Of a DNA stretch of 64,000 nucleotides, positions 28,881-40,381 are shown piece by piece. Each line of letters opens with the position of its first letter. Within the stretch, counting starts at the first letter, position 1. The notes below the pieces were generated by a model. It was given only the letters and a program-made list of their open reading frames with translations. It was not told where the DNA came from and ran no database searches. Both the position numbers and the translations under genes were made by a program. The stretch is from Pedobacter endophyticus (lineage in GTDB: Bacteria > Bacteroidota > Bacteroidia > Sphingobacteriales > Sphingobacteriaceae), in the NCBI RefSeq assembly GCF_015679185.1, contig NZ_CP064939.1:1860001-1924000 (forward strand). Direction: 5' to 3'.

Positions 28881-28885
28881 TCAGA

Positions 28886-29245
28886 ATGGTTTTCCTCGTT
28901 ATATTAATTATCTGTTTTTTACTCCAAATGATTGCACCCTGGTGGGTCATCATTGTGATCTCGTTTGCCACTTGCGGCATTATCGGCAAAACAGGAAAAA
29001 TCGCCTTCTGGCAATCGTTTTTAGCTATTTTTTTGCTTTGGATTGGCTACGCATTGTTTAAGAGCTTGCCAAATGATAACCTTTTAGCAGGCAGGGTTGC
29101 ACTGATGACGGGGGTGAAAATATGGTGGCTGCTGTTATTGCTTACGGGATTTTTGAGCGGCTTAGTGGCCGGCATTAGCGGCTACTGCGGGTTCCAATTC
29201 AGAATGGCCATGCTTGCCAAAAAAACTGACGGTAAAATAGCATAA
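28886..29245 (+). CDS. Small integral membrane protein of unknown function
   Basis: 119 aa with about four hydrophobic segments (residues about 1-15, 16-33, 38-58 and 78-100) and a short charged tail (KKTDGKIA). Not recognised. It sits five bases after the acylase stop and 22 bases before the LuxE-like gene, so it is probably co-transcribed with the acylase. Confidence 0.7.
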   Translation: MVFLVILIICFLLQMIAPWWVIIVISFATCGIIGKTGKIAFWQSFLAIFLLWIGYALFKSLPNDNLLAGRVALMTGVKIWWLLLLLTGFLSGLVAGISGYCGFQFRMAMLAKKTDGKIA

Positions 29246-29251
29246 TGCTTT

Positions 29252-29259
29252 GTACTTTT
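29252..29259 (+). promoter_or_regulatory. -7 element directly before the LuxE-like gene
   Basis: TACTTTTG matches TAnnTTTG and ends eight bases before the ATG at 29268, predicting a leaderless or almost leaderless mRNA. No -33 TTG at proper spacing is visible. Confidence 0.4.
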
Positions 29260-29267
29260 GCAGCGTG

Positions 29268-30248
29268 ATGCAGAGCTCAAAAGACATTTTCAATATACAT
29301 TCCAACGAATCATTTGCGGCGCATGCTTTAGCAATTTTTAAATTTCAGGCGCAAAATTGCGCTGTTTATAAAGAATATATACAGCATTTAAAAATCGATA
29401 TCGATCAGATTTCGGCTGTTGAGCAGATTCCATTTTTACCAATTAGCTTTTTTAAAACGCATAGCATCCTGAGCAAGCATGCTCCGATTGAAGTAACCTT
29501 TAGCAGCTCGGGCACCACAGGTATGGTTACAAGTAGTCATCATGTTATCGATGCTAAACTTTACGAACAAAGCTACCTTCAGGCGTTTTCTGCATTTTAT
29601 GGGGCTGTTACCAATTATTGTTTCCTGGCTTTGTTGCCTTCGTACCAACAAAGGGCGGGTTCTTCGTTAATTTACATGGTGAACGATTTGATCGAAAAAA
29701 GCCAGCATCCTCAAAGTGGTTACTTCCTTTACAATCATGATGATTTATTCGAAACGCTAAGCGAGTTGAAGGCTAAAAAACAAAAAACGGTTTTAATCGG
29801 CGTTACCTACGCTTTGCTCGACTTTATTGAGCAATACGATATCAACTTCCCGGAACTGATTGTAATGGAAACCGGCGGAATGAAGGGCAAGCGCAAAGAA
29901 ATGGTTCGCGAAGAATTGCATGGACTGCTTACAGCTGGTTTTGGTGTTCCTGCTATTCACAGCGAATACGGCATGACGGAATTATTGTCTCAGGCCTATT
30001 CGTTAGGCGAGGGCGTTTTCTACTGTCCAAAATGGATGAAAGTGTTGATTAGAGATACCAATGATCCGCTTTCGTTAATCGCTGGGGGCAAAACCGGAGG
30101 AATCAATGTAATCGATCTGGCCAACATCAATTCGTGTTCGTTTATTGCCACGCAAGATTTAGGTCGGATTAATCAAGACGGTAGCTTCGAGGTTTTGGGA
30201 CGTTTTGATAATGCTGATATTAGGGGCTGTAATTTGTTGGTGCAATAG
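29268..30248 (+). CDS. LuxE/PaaK-like acyl-activating protein
   Basis: 326 aa from the ATG at 29268; a TTG at 29250 would add six residues. It belongs to the adenylate-forming superfamily, LuxE (acyl-protein synthetase) branch: PFLPISFFKTHSIL, the phosphate-binding SSSGTTGMVTS (about residues 77-87), the core motif HSEYGMTELLSQAY (about 230-243) and the C-terminal DLGRINQDGSFEVLGRFDNADIRG. It is expected to adenylate a carboxylic acid and pass it to a thiol, but the substrate is unknown. No luciferase or reductase genes are present, so bioluminescence is not implied; such genes are common in Bacteroidota. Confidence 0.85.
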   Translation: MQSSKDIFNIHSNESFAAHALAIFKFQAQNCAVYKEYIQHLKIDIDQISAVEQIPFLPISFFKTHSILSKHAPIEVTFSSSGTTGMVTSSHHVIDAKLYEQSYLQAFSAFYGAVTNYCFLALLPSYQQRAGSSLIYMVNDLIEKSQHPQSGYFLYNHDDLFETLSELKAKKQKTVLIGVTYALLDFIEQYDINFPELIVMETGGMKGKRKEMVREELHGLLTAGFGVPAIHSEYGMTELLSQAYSLGEGVFYCPKWMKVLIRDTNDPLSLIAGGKTGGINVIDLANINSCSFIATQDLGRINQDGSFEVLGRFDNADIRGCNLLVQ

Positions 30249-30295
30249 AATGCCCACCACCCTTTGAAGGCTGACGCTTTTCCACTCACAAAATC

Positions 30296-30456
30296 CGTCA
30301 TTGCGAGGCTGGACAAGAGGAAGCCGAAGCAATCTTTTAAATAATTTAAAAATGTTCTAATGAATGGCTACTAATTACAATAGTGGAAAAAACCAATTTA
30401 GCAAATGAGATTGCTTCACTCCAACCACAACCCCTTGCCTCGTTCGCAATGACGAA
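30296..30456. repeat. Interspersed element with GTCATTGCGAGG inverted ends
   Basis: The left end CCGTCATTGCGAGG (30296-30309) is mirrored by CCTCGTTCGCAATGACG at the right end. GAAGCAATCTTTT and AGATTGCTTCA are inner inverted words. No coding capacity. It fills the space between the convergent LuxE-like and Fur genes. The same ends occur at 53564-53634. Confidence 0.75.
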
Positions 30457-30498
30457 GCGGTGCAAATAGTAACAAATGATTTAAAAAGTTCGCTTCCT

Positions 30499-30933
30499 CT
30501 AATTGCTTTGTTCAGCACAAGCAGCGCAAGTTCCTGTGGCAATAAGGTTAAGATGACCGATTTTAAATCCGGATGGAACCTTTGGAACCGGGATTTTAAC
30601 GCTTTCCAGGCAGTATATTTTATGGCAACGATTGCAATCGAAGTGAACATGTTCGTCTTGATGATGCTGAGCGTTGCAGCCGTCGGCACAAAGCGCATAG
30701 TTAGCCGTTCCATGGCTATCCAGAACCTTGTGAATAATCCCTTTTTCCTCAAATGCTTGCAAAACCCGGTACAGCGTTACCCGATCGGCATCTTTACCCA
30801 TTACTTGTTCGAGGTAGGGTTGTGAGGTAGCAGAATTCTTGTTGCTCAATATTTCGAGCACCTGCAATCTGGCGCTGGTACGTTTCAACCCGCTCTTTAC
30901 TAAAAGGTCGTCAAAATGAGTTGCTTTATCCAT
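30499..30933 (-). CDS. Fur-family metalloregulator
   Basis: 144 aa from the ATG at 30933; the frame is open for another 30 codons but those residues are unlike the family. The N-terminal winged helix (about 1-80) contains TSARLQVLEIL and DADRVTLYRVLQAFEEKGI. The dimerisation domain has the HEHVHFDCNRCHKIYC metal-binding segment with one CxxC and a second pair, CAAC, near the C-terminus, forming a structural zinc site. Fur, Zur and PerR cannot be told apart safely; the pattern of His/Cys (HHQDEHVHFDC) resembles Zur-like and general Fur-family proteins. No target genes or Fur boxes were identified. tyrS lies upstream on the same strand, separated by a hairpin. Confidence 0.85.
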   Translation of the reverse strand: MDKATHFDDLLVKSGLKRTSARLQVLEILSNKNSATSQPYLEQVMGKDADRVTLYRVLQAFEEKGIIHKVLDSHGTANYALCADGCNAQHHQDEHVHFDCNRCHKIYCLESVKIPVPKVPSGFKIGHLNLIATGTCAACAEQSN

Positions 30934-31021
30934 GGCCAAACAAAAATAAACATTTATGCCCTGTAAACCGAAATCATTTATCGCATTTAAGTAATCTTCA
31001 TTGGCTGAGTGTGTTCGGTTC

Positions 31022-31075
31022 AATTATTCATCAGATGAGTATCAGCAAGGCAAATACTCATCTGATGAACAATTA
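31022..31075. repeat. Hairpin of the CATCNGATGA family between tyrS and the Fur gene
   Basis: TTCATCAGATGAGTAT pairs with ATACTCATCTGATGAA across an 11-base loop. It can terminate the tyrS transcript (minus strand). It resembles the palindromes at 22668-22714 and in the 63444-64000 array, differing at the central base pair. Confidence 0.65.
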
Positions 31076-31076
31076 G

Positions 31077-32363
31077 CTATTCTACAATTAACAAAAAGTA
31101 GTTCTTCTTCCCTTTTTGCAGCACGATGAACTTGTCATTAATTAACTGTTCAATGTTGAATAGCTGGCCAACTTCTTTTATCTTTTCTTTGTTTACCGAA
31201 ACTCCGCCGCCTTGAATTAATTTCTTGGCCTCGCCTTTTGATGGCGCAACAGTCGATTTTTCGGCCAACAATGTTGCTGCATCAATTCCGGCCTCAAGCT
31301 CGCCCCTCGAGATGGTAAACTGCGGAATGCCTTCGAACATTTCGAGTACCTGACTAGCCGAAAGGCTTTTTAGAAACTCCAGTGATCCGTTTCCGAACAA
31401 AAATTCAGACGTTTTTATGGCGGTTTCAAGTGCTTCTGCCGAATGTGTTTTAATGGTGATATCTTCGGCCAGCGCTTTTTGCAAAATCCGAAGGTGTGGT
31501 GCGGCATCGTGCTCTGCTTCCAGCGCTTCTATTTGATCTTTTGTTTTCAGCGTAAAAATCCTGATCCATTTTTTAACATCGTCATCTGATGCGTTTAGCC
31601 AAAACTGGTAGAATTTATATGGCGATGTTTTTTCGGGATCTAACCAAACAGCACCGCTTTCGGTTTTCCCAAATTTGGTACCATCGGCCTTTTTAATCAG
31701 TTGCGTAGTTATTGCATAGGCTGTACCGGCATCTTTTCTTCTGATCAGTTCTGTACCGGTAACAATATTGCCCCACTGATCTGATCCGCCCATTTGCACC
31801 AGGCAATTGTTGTTTTTCCACAAATAATAAAAGTCATAACCCTGCACCAATTGATAGCAAAATTCGGTAAATGACATTCCTGTATCACCTTCCAAACGCT
31901 TCTTAACACTATCTTTGGCCATCATATAATTTACGGTAATGTGTTTACCAACATCGCGTATAAAGTCTAAAAAATTCATGTTTTTAAACCAATCTGCATT
32001 GTTAACCATTACTGCACCGTTTCCGGCATCCTCAAAAGTCAAAAATTTAGCTAGCTGGCGTTTCATGCCTGCAAGATTATGCTGAACCATTTCTTCTGTT
32101 TGTAGATTGCGCTCATCAGATTTCCCGGAGGGATCGCCAACCATTCCTGTAGCACCACCAACTAGCGCAAAAGGCTTGTGCCCAGCATTCTGGAAGTGAA
32201 TCAGCGTCATTATTTGAGTTAAATGCCCAACATGTAACGAATCTGCAGTAGGATCAAATCCGATATAGCCAGCGGTCATACCCTCGTTTAATTTTTCCTC
32301 TGTATTTGGCATAATATCGTGGAGCATGCCGCGCCACCGTAACTCTTCAACAAAATTCGTCAT
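31077..32363 (-). CDS. tyrS: Tyrosyl-tRNA synthetase
   Basis: Class I aminoacyl-tRNA synthetase that charges tRNA-Tyr. The 428 aa contain the HIGH-type motif LHVGHL (about residues 43-48), the KMSKS-type motif KFGKT (about 235-239) and a C-terminal S4 RNA-binding domain (about 360-428, LIQGGGVSVNKEKI). This is the TyrRS form typical of Bacteroidota. The promoter element TATCTTTG lies at 32390-32397 on the minus strand, giving a leader of about 20 bases. Confidence 0.97.
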   Translation of the reverse strand: MTNFVEELRWRGMLHDIMPNTEEKLNEGMTAGYIGFDPTADSLHVGHLTQIMTLIHFQNAGHKPFALVGGATGMVGDPSGKSDERNLQTEEMVQHNLAGMKRQLAKFLTFEDAGNGAVMVNNADWFKNMNFLDFIRDVGKHITVNYMMAKDSVKKRLEGDTGMSFTEFCYQLVQGYDFYYLWKNNNCLVQMGGSDQWGNIVTGTELIRRKDAGTAYAITTQLIKKADGTKFGKTESGAVWLDPEKTSPYKFYQFWLNASDDDVKKWIRIFTLKTKDQIEALEAEHDAAPHLRILQKALAEDITIKTHSAEALETAIKTSEFLFGNGSLEFLKSLSASQVLEMFEGIPQFTISRGELEAGIDAATLLAEKSTVAPSKGEAKKLIQGGGVSVNKEKIKEVGQLFNIEQLINDKFIVLQKGKKNYFLLIVE

Positions 32364-32389
32364 TGTATAAACACTTTATAATGTGCGTG

Positions 32390-32397
32390 CAAAGATA
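32390..32397 (-). promoter_or_regulatory. -7 element of tyrS
   Basis: TATCTTTG on the minus strand matches TAnnTTTG and ends 26 bases before the tyrS ATG. Confidence 0.5.
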
Positions 32398-32574
32398 AAA
32401 TTTTACGTTAAATAGTTTTTAATTTTATATGCTAGTTGTAATTGGAATTGCTTCCCCCATTCCTCAAGTTCGCAATCTTGGTTTTTTTAGATATGGATTT
32501 CAAATCCAGCGTTAGATCGGACCAGATTGGAAATCCCGACCACTAATGATTAAAGAAAATCTTACCTTGCAACT

Positions 32575-33255
32575 ATGAATTTCCTATCTCATTATTACTT
32601 TGATAAATCGACTGACGATGCCAACGTGGTAATGGGTACCGTATTGCCCGACCTGATAAAAAACGCAATTAAAACGGCCAACCTTTATCCACAGAAAGAC
32701 CCAGAATTGTTTTTTGAAAGCCATGACGAAACTGCGCTGTTGCTCGGATGGAAAAGGCATTTGGCTGTCGATCTGTTCTTCCACTCTTCCAATTTCTTTT
32801 TAGAAAAAACTACCGAATTAAAGCATTTAATTAAGCCAGTTGTGGAGGGTACGTCTATTCGTCCGTCTTTTTTGGCGCACATTGGTGTTGAGCTATTGCT
32901 CGATCACCTGTTAATTGAACACAACAAAGTGCAGGTAAATCACTTTTACGACAGGTTAGCTGCTGTTAAAAAAGATGTGCTATCATCATTTCTTGCGCAC
33001 TCGGGTTTAGAAGATGAGCGAACTTTTTTCAACTTTTTGGAGCAGTTCATCAGCAGTAAGTATCTATTGAGCTACCAAAAGTTAGAGAACATCAGCTACG
33101 CCCTGAACCGAATTTGTATGCGCCTTTGGCCTCAAACACTGAACGACTTTCAACTGCAGGAACTCACTTTTCAATTGGGCATTTTCAAGCTAAGCTTAGT
33201 AAATGATTTCATGACGATTTTTGAAGAGATAGAAACAAAGCTAAATGATAGTTAA
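32575..33255 (+). CDS. AcpH-like (DUF479) protein, putative ACP phosphodiesterase
   Basis: 226 aa. The start MNFLSHYYFDKSTDDANVVM resembles the MNFLAHLHLA start of acyl carrier protein phosphodiesterase. His/Asp-bearing helices follow (WKRHLAVDLFFHSSNFF near 60-76 and FLAHIGVELLLDHLLIE near 99-115), which could bind a divalent metal as in HD-like hydrolases. AcpH releases 4'-phosphopantetheine from ACP. The similarity is in the N-terminus and overall helix pattern only, so the assignment is tentative. A degenerate copy of its 3' end follows at 33374-33477. Confidence 0.5.
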   Translation: MNFLSHYYFDKSTDDANVVMGTVLPDLIKNAIKTANLYPQKDPELFFESHDETALLLGWKRHLAVDLFFHSSNFFLEKTTELKHLIKPVVEGTSIRPSFLAHIGVELLLDHLLIEHNKVQVNHFYDRLAAVKKDVLSSFLAHSGLEDERTFFNFLEQFISSKYLLSYQKLENISYALNRICMRLWPQTLNDFQLQELTFQLGIFKLSLVNDFMTIFEEIETKLNDS

Positions 33256-33373
33256 TTTTATCACTTACTCGCTAATCAGGATTTCTAATCCTGACTCCTG
33301 TAGCTCTAGATTTCAAATCCAGCATTAAGTCAGACGAGTTTCCAAATCTCCGGCAGAGAATTCGGTTGCTATA

Positions 33374-33477
33374 ATGGCCTCAAACACTGAACTACTTTCG
33401 ACTGCAGAAGCTCCCTTTTCAACTCGAAATTTTTAAGCAAAACTGAGCTACCGGTCATGACGAGTTTTTAAGAGATA
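33374..33477 (+). pseudogene. Degenerate duplicate of the 3' end of the AcpH-like gene
   Basis: The segment beginning GGCCTCAAACACTGAAC closely follows the end of the preceding gene (about 33127-33236), keeping words such as GACTGCAGAAGCTC, CTTTTCAA and CATGACGA, and ending TTTAAGAGATAG. Several indels destroy the frame. The flanks also share ATTTCAAATCCAGC (about 32497 and 33314), which suggests duplication of a larger stretch. Confidence 0.7.
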
Positions 33478-33561
33478 GGGGAAAATCATTTTGTTTTTTA
33501 CACTAAAGTTTGACATATGTCAATATTTTATGTAACTTAGTTGATATACAAAAAATCAAAA

Positions 33562-34785
33562 ATGAAAAAACGACTCTTAATTCTAGCGATGGCAACGGCC
33601 GTTGCCCTGTCTTCGTGCAAAAAAAAAGGTCCTGATGATCCACCTGAGCCTGAGGAAATAAAGTTAGAATACTCAAACCTCAGTGTAGAAGTCCACAAGA
33701 AAAACCTAGAAAAAAACGGAACTGACTTTTTAGCGTTGATTAACACGCTTCCAGATGAAAAATTTATCGACGTACTAAAGTATTTTATTGAACTTGACAA
33801 AAATGTGCCAACTTACACCGCTCCGTTTGGTTCTTTATTTACCATTTATGAGGCAGCACAAGGCGAAAATATTGCCAGTGTTTTTGAGGCAGCCAAAACG
33901 CCAAACGCAAGAAACCTAAGCGAGTTCTTCGCTGTTTACACGTGGGATCCGACTGAGAAAAAATGGATTAAGACAGCTTCTGCTAACAAATTGGAAATCA
34001 AATTCCCAGCTGATAAGAACAGTAAAACAAATAATGCGGTATTATCATTTGCCTACACAGCATCAGGCATTGTTTCTACTTTTGATGGCCAAAAATATAC
34101 TTTACCGACAAGTTATGTTGCCTCTTTAACTGTCGACAATAAAGAAGAAATGAAACTAACCTCAAACCATACTTATAAAGCGGACGGAAACCCAACAAAA
34201 GCTGATATTAATGTAATGATGGGATCATTTAACATGGCGGTATTGGTTACAAGTGATGTAAAAAAAGTTAATTCTTCATTGACACTAACCAAGGGAAAGA
34301 CAAGCTTATTAAACCTAAAAAACGAGGCGAATGGAAATGCGGACATCAACAATGCAATTAATGCAACCAAAATAAATGGCATTTTGGATAACGCCAACAC
34401 CAGTTTCGAAATTATGAATGTGCGCTTAGCCGGAGTAGTTGACAGTAAATCTGTAACTACTGAATACGATGCTCTTGGCAACTTAAGTGACGAAGCAAAA
34501 AACAAGAAAAAAGCAGAAATTTTAAACAAATATGCTGAAGTTTATGCCGCTTACAAAACCGAAAATAAGATAATTGCCAAAGTTTCGTTTGAATCGATAG
34601 CAGAGACCTACACGTCTTCTTATTGGAATGGAACAGACTTCGTACCTGAAACATATATCGATTACTCAATCGAGCCGAGATTAGTTTTTAACGATAAGTC
34701 TAAAGTAAGTTTAAAAGCTTTCACAGAAACAGGTTTCAGTAAATTGATTACTGATTTTGAAAACTATGGAAAACGCTTTGAATAG
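33562..34785 (+). CDS. Lipoprotein of unknown function
   Basis: 407 aa from the ATG at 33562 (an upstream codon at 33541 would put seven residues before the signal). A type II signal peptide ends in the lipobox ALSSC with Cys19, followed by KKKGPDDPPEPEE, a linker typical of surface-directed Bacteroidota lipoproteins. The rest is Lys/Asn/Thr-rich with no recognised domain (for example IPADKNSKTNNAVLSF-like beta segments). It is closed by a strong terminator. Function unknown; probably cell-surface. Confidence 0.75.
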   Translation: MKKRLLILAMATAVALSSCKKKGPDDPPEPEEIKLEYSNLSVEVHKKNLEKNGTDFLALINTLPDEKFIDVLKYFIELDKNVPTYTAPFGSLFTIYEAAQGENIASVFEAAKTPNARNLSEFFAVYTWDPTEKKWIKTASANKLEIKFPADKNSKTNNAVLSFAYTASGIVSTFDGQKYTLPTSYVASLTVDNKEEMKLTSNHTYKADGNPTKADINVMMGSFNMAVLVTSDVKKVNSSLTLTKGKTSLLNLKNEANGNADINNAINATKINGILDNANTSFEIMNVRLAGVVDSKSVTTEYDALGNLSDEAKNKKKAEILNKYAEVYAAYKTENKIIAKVSFESIAETYTSSYWNGTDFVPETYIDYSIEPRLVFNDKSKVSLKAFTETGFSKLITDFENYGKRFE

Positions 34786-34807
34786 TTAAAACGCATTAAA
34801 TAATATT

Positions 34808-34847
34808 AAAAGGCCTTGATTAGAAATTAATCAAGGCCTTTTAATTT
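34808..34847. terminator. Bidirectional terminator
   Basis: AAAAGGCCTTGATTA and TAATCAAGGCCTTTT pair perfectly over 15 bp around a short loop, with T run on the plus side and A run on the other. It ends the lipoprotein gene and possibly the convergent DUF4249 gene. Confidence 0.9.
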
Positions 34848-34976
34848 TTAGGGTATTTTCAATTTTAATGAAGTGGTTTTTTATAACATAAAGTTAATAA
34901 ATAGGCATTAAATTGTTTTCTGAACAGAATAAACAGGCAGATTTAACCCGCTTCAAACCATTTTACCTATTGCAAA

Positions 34977-35813
34977 TCAATTGGCAGTGATGGTGTAAAT
35001 GGAGCTTCCATATCCGCACCAAATACCTGCCCCATTTCCGTTTATATTAGATTTCAACGCTGCTGTACTTCCCATTAATGGGTTCGAAGCGTTTATAATT
35101 TCGTTTTGGAAACCTTGCCAAAAATCAAAACCGCTCTTTGGTATGGTCGAAAACTTTAATTGAACCTGGTCTCCCACTAAAAAATAAGGCTCATATATCT
35201 TGGTTAGGTTGTTAAAACTGCCTCGGTTTAGTTTTAGTTCAATCTTTTGACCGTTGAAATATTGATCATCTTGATTAGAAAGTAATGTTCTAATGAACTC
35301 TTTTTGACTTTGTAGCCTGGTATAAATTTTATAATAGTTTTTTTCCTGAACGGGATCAGTAAAACTGATACAAAGTTGCCTTTCATTGTCTTTTCGTGGC
35401 TCAAACCAAATACTATCAAGCCTTGGTCGTTCAGGAATCTGTGTTTCGGCAGTTAAAGTATTGCCAGCATACTCAATTTTTAACTGGTAACCCTTTCCAG
35501 CCTTTCCTTTTAAACTCGAACCTTTATAAAAAAAATACGGAAACCTTCCTCTATCGTAGCTCCCAGTGAGTACTTCCTCTTCAGTCCCGTCTGTAACCGT
35601 AACCTTGGCGTATTTGATGATGATCTCCTCCACCTGAGCCGAATCTATTTTCGCGTAATAAGGGAGGTTATGCGTTATCGTAACTAACGCGTATCCATCT
35701 TGCTCAATGCTTCCTTCAACAATAAACTTAGGTTGGTACTTTTCTTGATTTGCATCTTTTTTACAAGCAACAAATAACAAACCGAGCATCAAGTATAAGA
35801 GGTATTTATTCAT
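34977..35813 (-). CDS. DUF4249 lipoprotein, TonB-receptor partner
   Basis: 278 aa with a lipoprotein signal (MNKYLLYLMLGLLFVAC, Cys17). Then FIVEGSIEQDGYALVTITHN and AKVTVTDGTEEEVLTG match the DUF4249 family, which is found almost only in Bacteroidota directly downstream of TonB-dependent receptors. Its start overlaps the receptor's stop by four bases, so the two are coupled. Proposed role: surface or periplasmic accessory of the receptor; the ligand is unknown. Confidence 0.88.
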   Translation of the reverse strand: MNKYLLYLMLGLLFVACKKDANQEKYQPKFIVEGSIEQDGYALVTITHNLPYYAKIDSAQVEEIIIKYAKVTVTDGTEEEVLTGSYDRGRFPYFFYKGSSLKGKAGKGYQLKIEYAGNTLTAETQIPERPRLDSIWFEPRKDNERQLCISFTDPVQEKNYYKIYTRLQSQKEFIRTLLSNQDDQYFNGQKIELKLNRGSFNNLTKIYEPYFLVGDQVQLKFSTIPKSGFDFWQGFQNEIINASNPLMGSTAALKSNINGNGAGIWCGYGSSIYTITAN

Positions 35814-38125
35814 TTTCGGAAAGATATTTTATAAGATATGGCCGGCAAAATGGGAAGTAATGCAATTGACTTTTTCTGCACAGAGACACTGGTTTTAAAA
35901 TCGCCATTGAACTGAAAATAATCGAATATTGGATTTTTTCTACTATAAACATTGTAGATAGCCAGTGATAATTCACTTGAAAAACGGCGAGTTTTTTTAA
36001 TTTGAAAATGCCCGGCAAGATCAAGGCGATGATAAACAGGCATTCTGGAGGCATTAAACTCACCGTACTCATTAATAATACTACCCGAAATAATATATCT
36101 GCTGATGGGTACAGTGTAAGCATTTCCTGTTGCATAAGTAAAATAAGCACTTAGCTTCCATCTTTTATTTAATTGATAATTTGCTGAAACGTTTCCATCA
36201 TGGGTCCGATCATATTTAAAGGGAAAAGGCCGACCGCCGTTTATCTCCGAAAATATGCGTCTATTTTTTGATATTGTGTAGCCCACTGCCGCGTCAAATT
36301 TGCCAATAGACTTCTTCGCAAAAAACTCTGCACCATAGATTTTTCCCGAGCCTGAAAAAACATGGTCCTCAATAGTAAGATTGTCCAACAGATTAGTAAC
36401 ACCTCCATTAAACTCAATAATATTGTTCATTTTTTTGTAATAAACATCTACATAAGCCTCAAAACCATTATCCCAATTTTTAAACATCCCTAAGCTGAGT
36501 TGAATACCTTTCTCGGGTGGCATTTCTTGCGTACTCGGAATCCAAAAATCAACTGGAAAATTAGATGCGGCTACCGGAATTAAATGTAACGTTTGCGTAT
36601 TTTTTGAAAACGAAAATTTTAGCGTTGTACTTTTCGCAATCTGGTAAGCTAAATTGAGATTCGGCTCTAAAAACAGCTTATCATATTCGCTATCTTTTTG
36701 CTCAGCCCTATCTACGTTGCTAAGCTTACTTTGCTGATAGTAAGTGGCTCTCAACCCAACATTCAGCGATAAATTGGCGCCTAAATTAATGGCATCATTA
36801 ATAAAGATCGCACTTTCGTTAGCTTTATAAATATTAGCTCCGCCCAAATCCAGATTGACGTTTCCTACGGTTACATCGGCAGTATTTGGAACAAATCTGT
36901 GCCTAACGTAACTGAAGCCGGTTTTTATAAAGTGCTTTTTTAGAGAAAGCTTAAGACTAGATTTTAAATCGTAGTCTGCAATAGCTGAATTGATTTTGCC
37001 GGCGGTCCCCTCCTGCGCAAGCCCAAAGTTAAACGTATAGCCAGCATAGGATAATGTTGTATTGACGGTTGCGTTTTTAACGATTTGATGCTGCCAATCG
37101 ATCGATGCAGCACGATTTTTCCAATCAATTGTATTTCCAACGCCAAATCGCTCTAGTTCAAAGCCAAACTTATCTCCTCCAGCATAGGCTGTGGCAAAAA
37201 TCTTGTCTTTGGTAGAAAGCACTAAACTACTCGAAAAATTAAGATCGTAAAAATCATATTCAAGATGATTTATAGATGAACGATCTTTAGACAATTTGTT
37301 TACAATGGGCCAGATAGATTGGTTCATAAACGTTTTTCGAATCGATGTACGTACAGTCCAGTTTGAGGTTATGGGCAGAGCGATATTTGCATCGGCAGAA
37401 AGTATGCTTAACGATGCCTCGCCTTGCAGCGAATCGACAAGGCTGGCATCACTCGATACATCGATAACCGAAGAAAGCCTGCCGGTATATTGTGAGGGAA
37501 TACCAGACTTAAATACTTTGGCATCCCTTACGGCTGTACTGTTAAAAACGGAGAAAAAACCAAGCAAATGCGATGGATTGTAGATGGTAGAATGATTAAA
37601 CAAAACCAGATTTTGACCGGGCGAACCTCCCCTGATGTAAAGGCCAGAGTTTCCCTCGCCTCCATTCGTTACGCCCGGCAAAGTCCTAATTTCATTTAAC
37701 AAATCAGGATTAGCCAAAAAGCCGGGTTTTTTGGCTAAGTCTTCGTTCGTTATCAACTCAAAATTATTTAAGCGACCATCCGTTTTGGTTATCCTCTTTT
37801 TAATTTCAACCTGCTCAAGTAACGTTTCTTTTGGCGACAGGTAAATGTCCTTATTGATATTATTGTTAATGAATATTGAAAGCGTAAATGAATTATACGA
37901 TATATGCTTGAAATTAATCTCGTTTTCCCCTTTCGCGATTAATAATCTGAATTTTCCATCGTCATTTGTATACAATTTTTTGCCATGGAAAGACACTAAT
38001 ACCTTAGAAATGGGCAAATTGCTCGTTTTATCGACTACTTTCCCTTGAAAAACAACAAGTTGAGCATTCGTTTTTATTGAAAAAGAAATAAAGAAGAAAA
38101 TGATGAAAGAAGAAAATTTGAGCAT
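35810..38125 (-). CDS. TonB-dependent receptor paired with DUF4249
   Basis: 771 aa. There is a signal peptide (to about residue 22), a CarboxypepD_reg-like domain (about 24-100, VFQGKVVDKTSNLPISKVL), a plug (about 120-220, with TLPGVTNGGEGNSGLYIRGG and VIDVSSD) and a barrel. It is shorter than the SusC type, as usual for receptors coupled with DUF4249 proteins. Upstream are a run of T residues and no clear -7 element. Substrate unknown. Confidence 0.93.
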   Translation of the reverse strand: MLKFSSFIIFFFISFSIKTNAQLVVFQGKVVDKTSNLPISKVLVSFHGKKLYTNDDGKFRLLIAKGENEINFKHISYNSFTLSIFINNNINKDIYLSPKETLLEQVEIKKRITKTDGRLNNFELITNEDLAKKPGFLANPDLLNEIRTLPGVTNGGEGNSGLYIRGGSPGQNLVLFNHSTIYNPSHLLGFFSVFNSTAVRDAKVFKSGIPSQYTGRLSSVIDVSSDASLVDSLQGEASLSILSADANIALPITSNWTVRTSIRKTFMNQSIWPIVNKLSKDRSSINHLEYDFYDLNFSSSLVLSTKDKIFATAYAGGDKFGFELERFGVGNTIDWKNRAASIDWQHQIVKNATVNTTLSYAGYTFNFGLAQEGTAGKINSAIADYDLKSSLKLSLKKHFIKTGFSYVRHRFVPNTADVTVGNVNLDLGGANIYKANESAIFINDAINLGANLSLNVGLRATYYQQSKLSNVDRAEQKDSEYDKLFLEPNLNLAYQIAKSTTLKFSFSKNTQTLHLIPVAASNFPVDFWIPSTQEMPPEKGIQLSLGMFKNWDNGFEAYVDVYYKKMNNIIEFNGGVTNLLDNLTIEDHVFSGSGKIYGAEFFAKKSIGKFDAAVGYTISKNRRIFSEINGGRPFPFKYDRTHDGNVSANYQLNKRWKLSAYFTYATGNAYTVPISRYIISGSIINEYGEFNASRMPVYHRLDLAGHFQIKKTRRFSSELSLAIYNVYSRKNPIFDYFQFNGDFKTSVSVQKKSIALLPILPAISYKISFRK

Positions 38126-38308
38126 TAATTGAACTTTGAGAGCATGCTGGTGTATGATACAAATATGGCTTTTTTTTTTGAATTGAACCGGAATGAATGG
38201 AATTAATTTGCCCGCGGCGAAAGCACCCCGAAAACCCTAGCATTTCATGGCTTAGGGCGGTTCAATATCAATTTATGAAAAGCTGATAGACTTTTTATTC
38301 ACATGTAA

Positions 38309-40351
<2,043 letters not shown>

Positions 40352-40381
40352 AAAATGAGAAAATGATTGCAGCAGTGATGA

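Noticed and set aside
29268..30248. Bioluminescence (lux) operon
   Set aside because: Only a LuxE-like acyl-activating protein is present; there are no luxA, luxB, luxC or luxD genes nearby.
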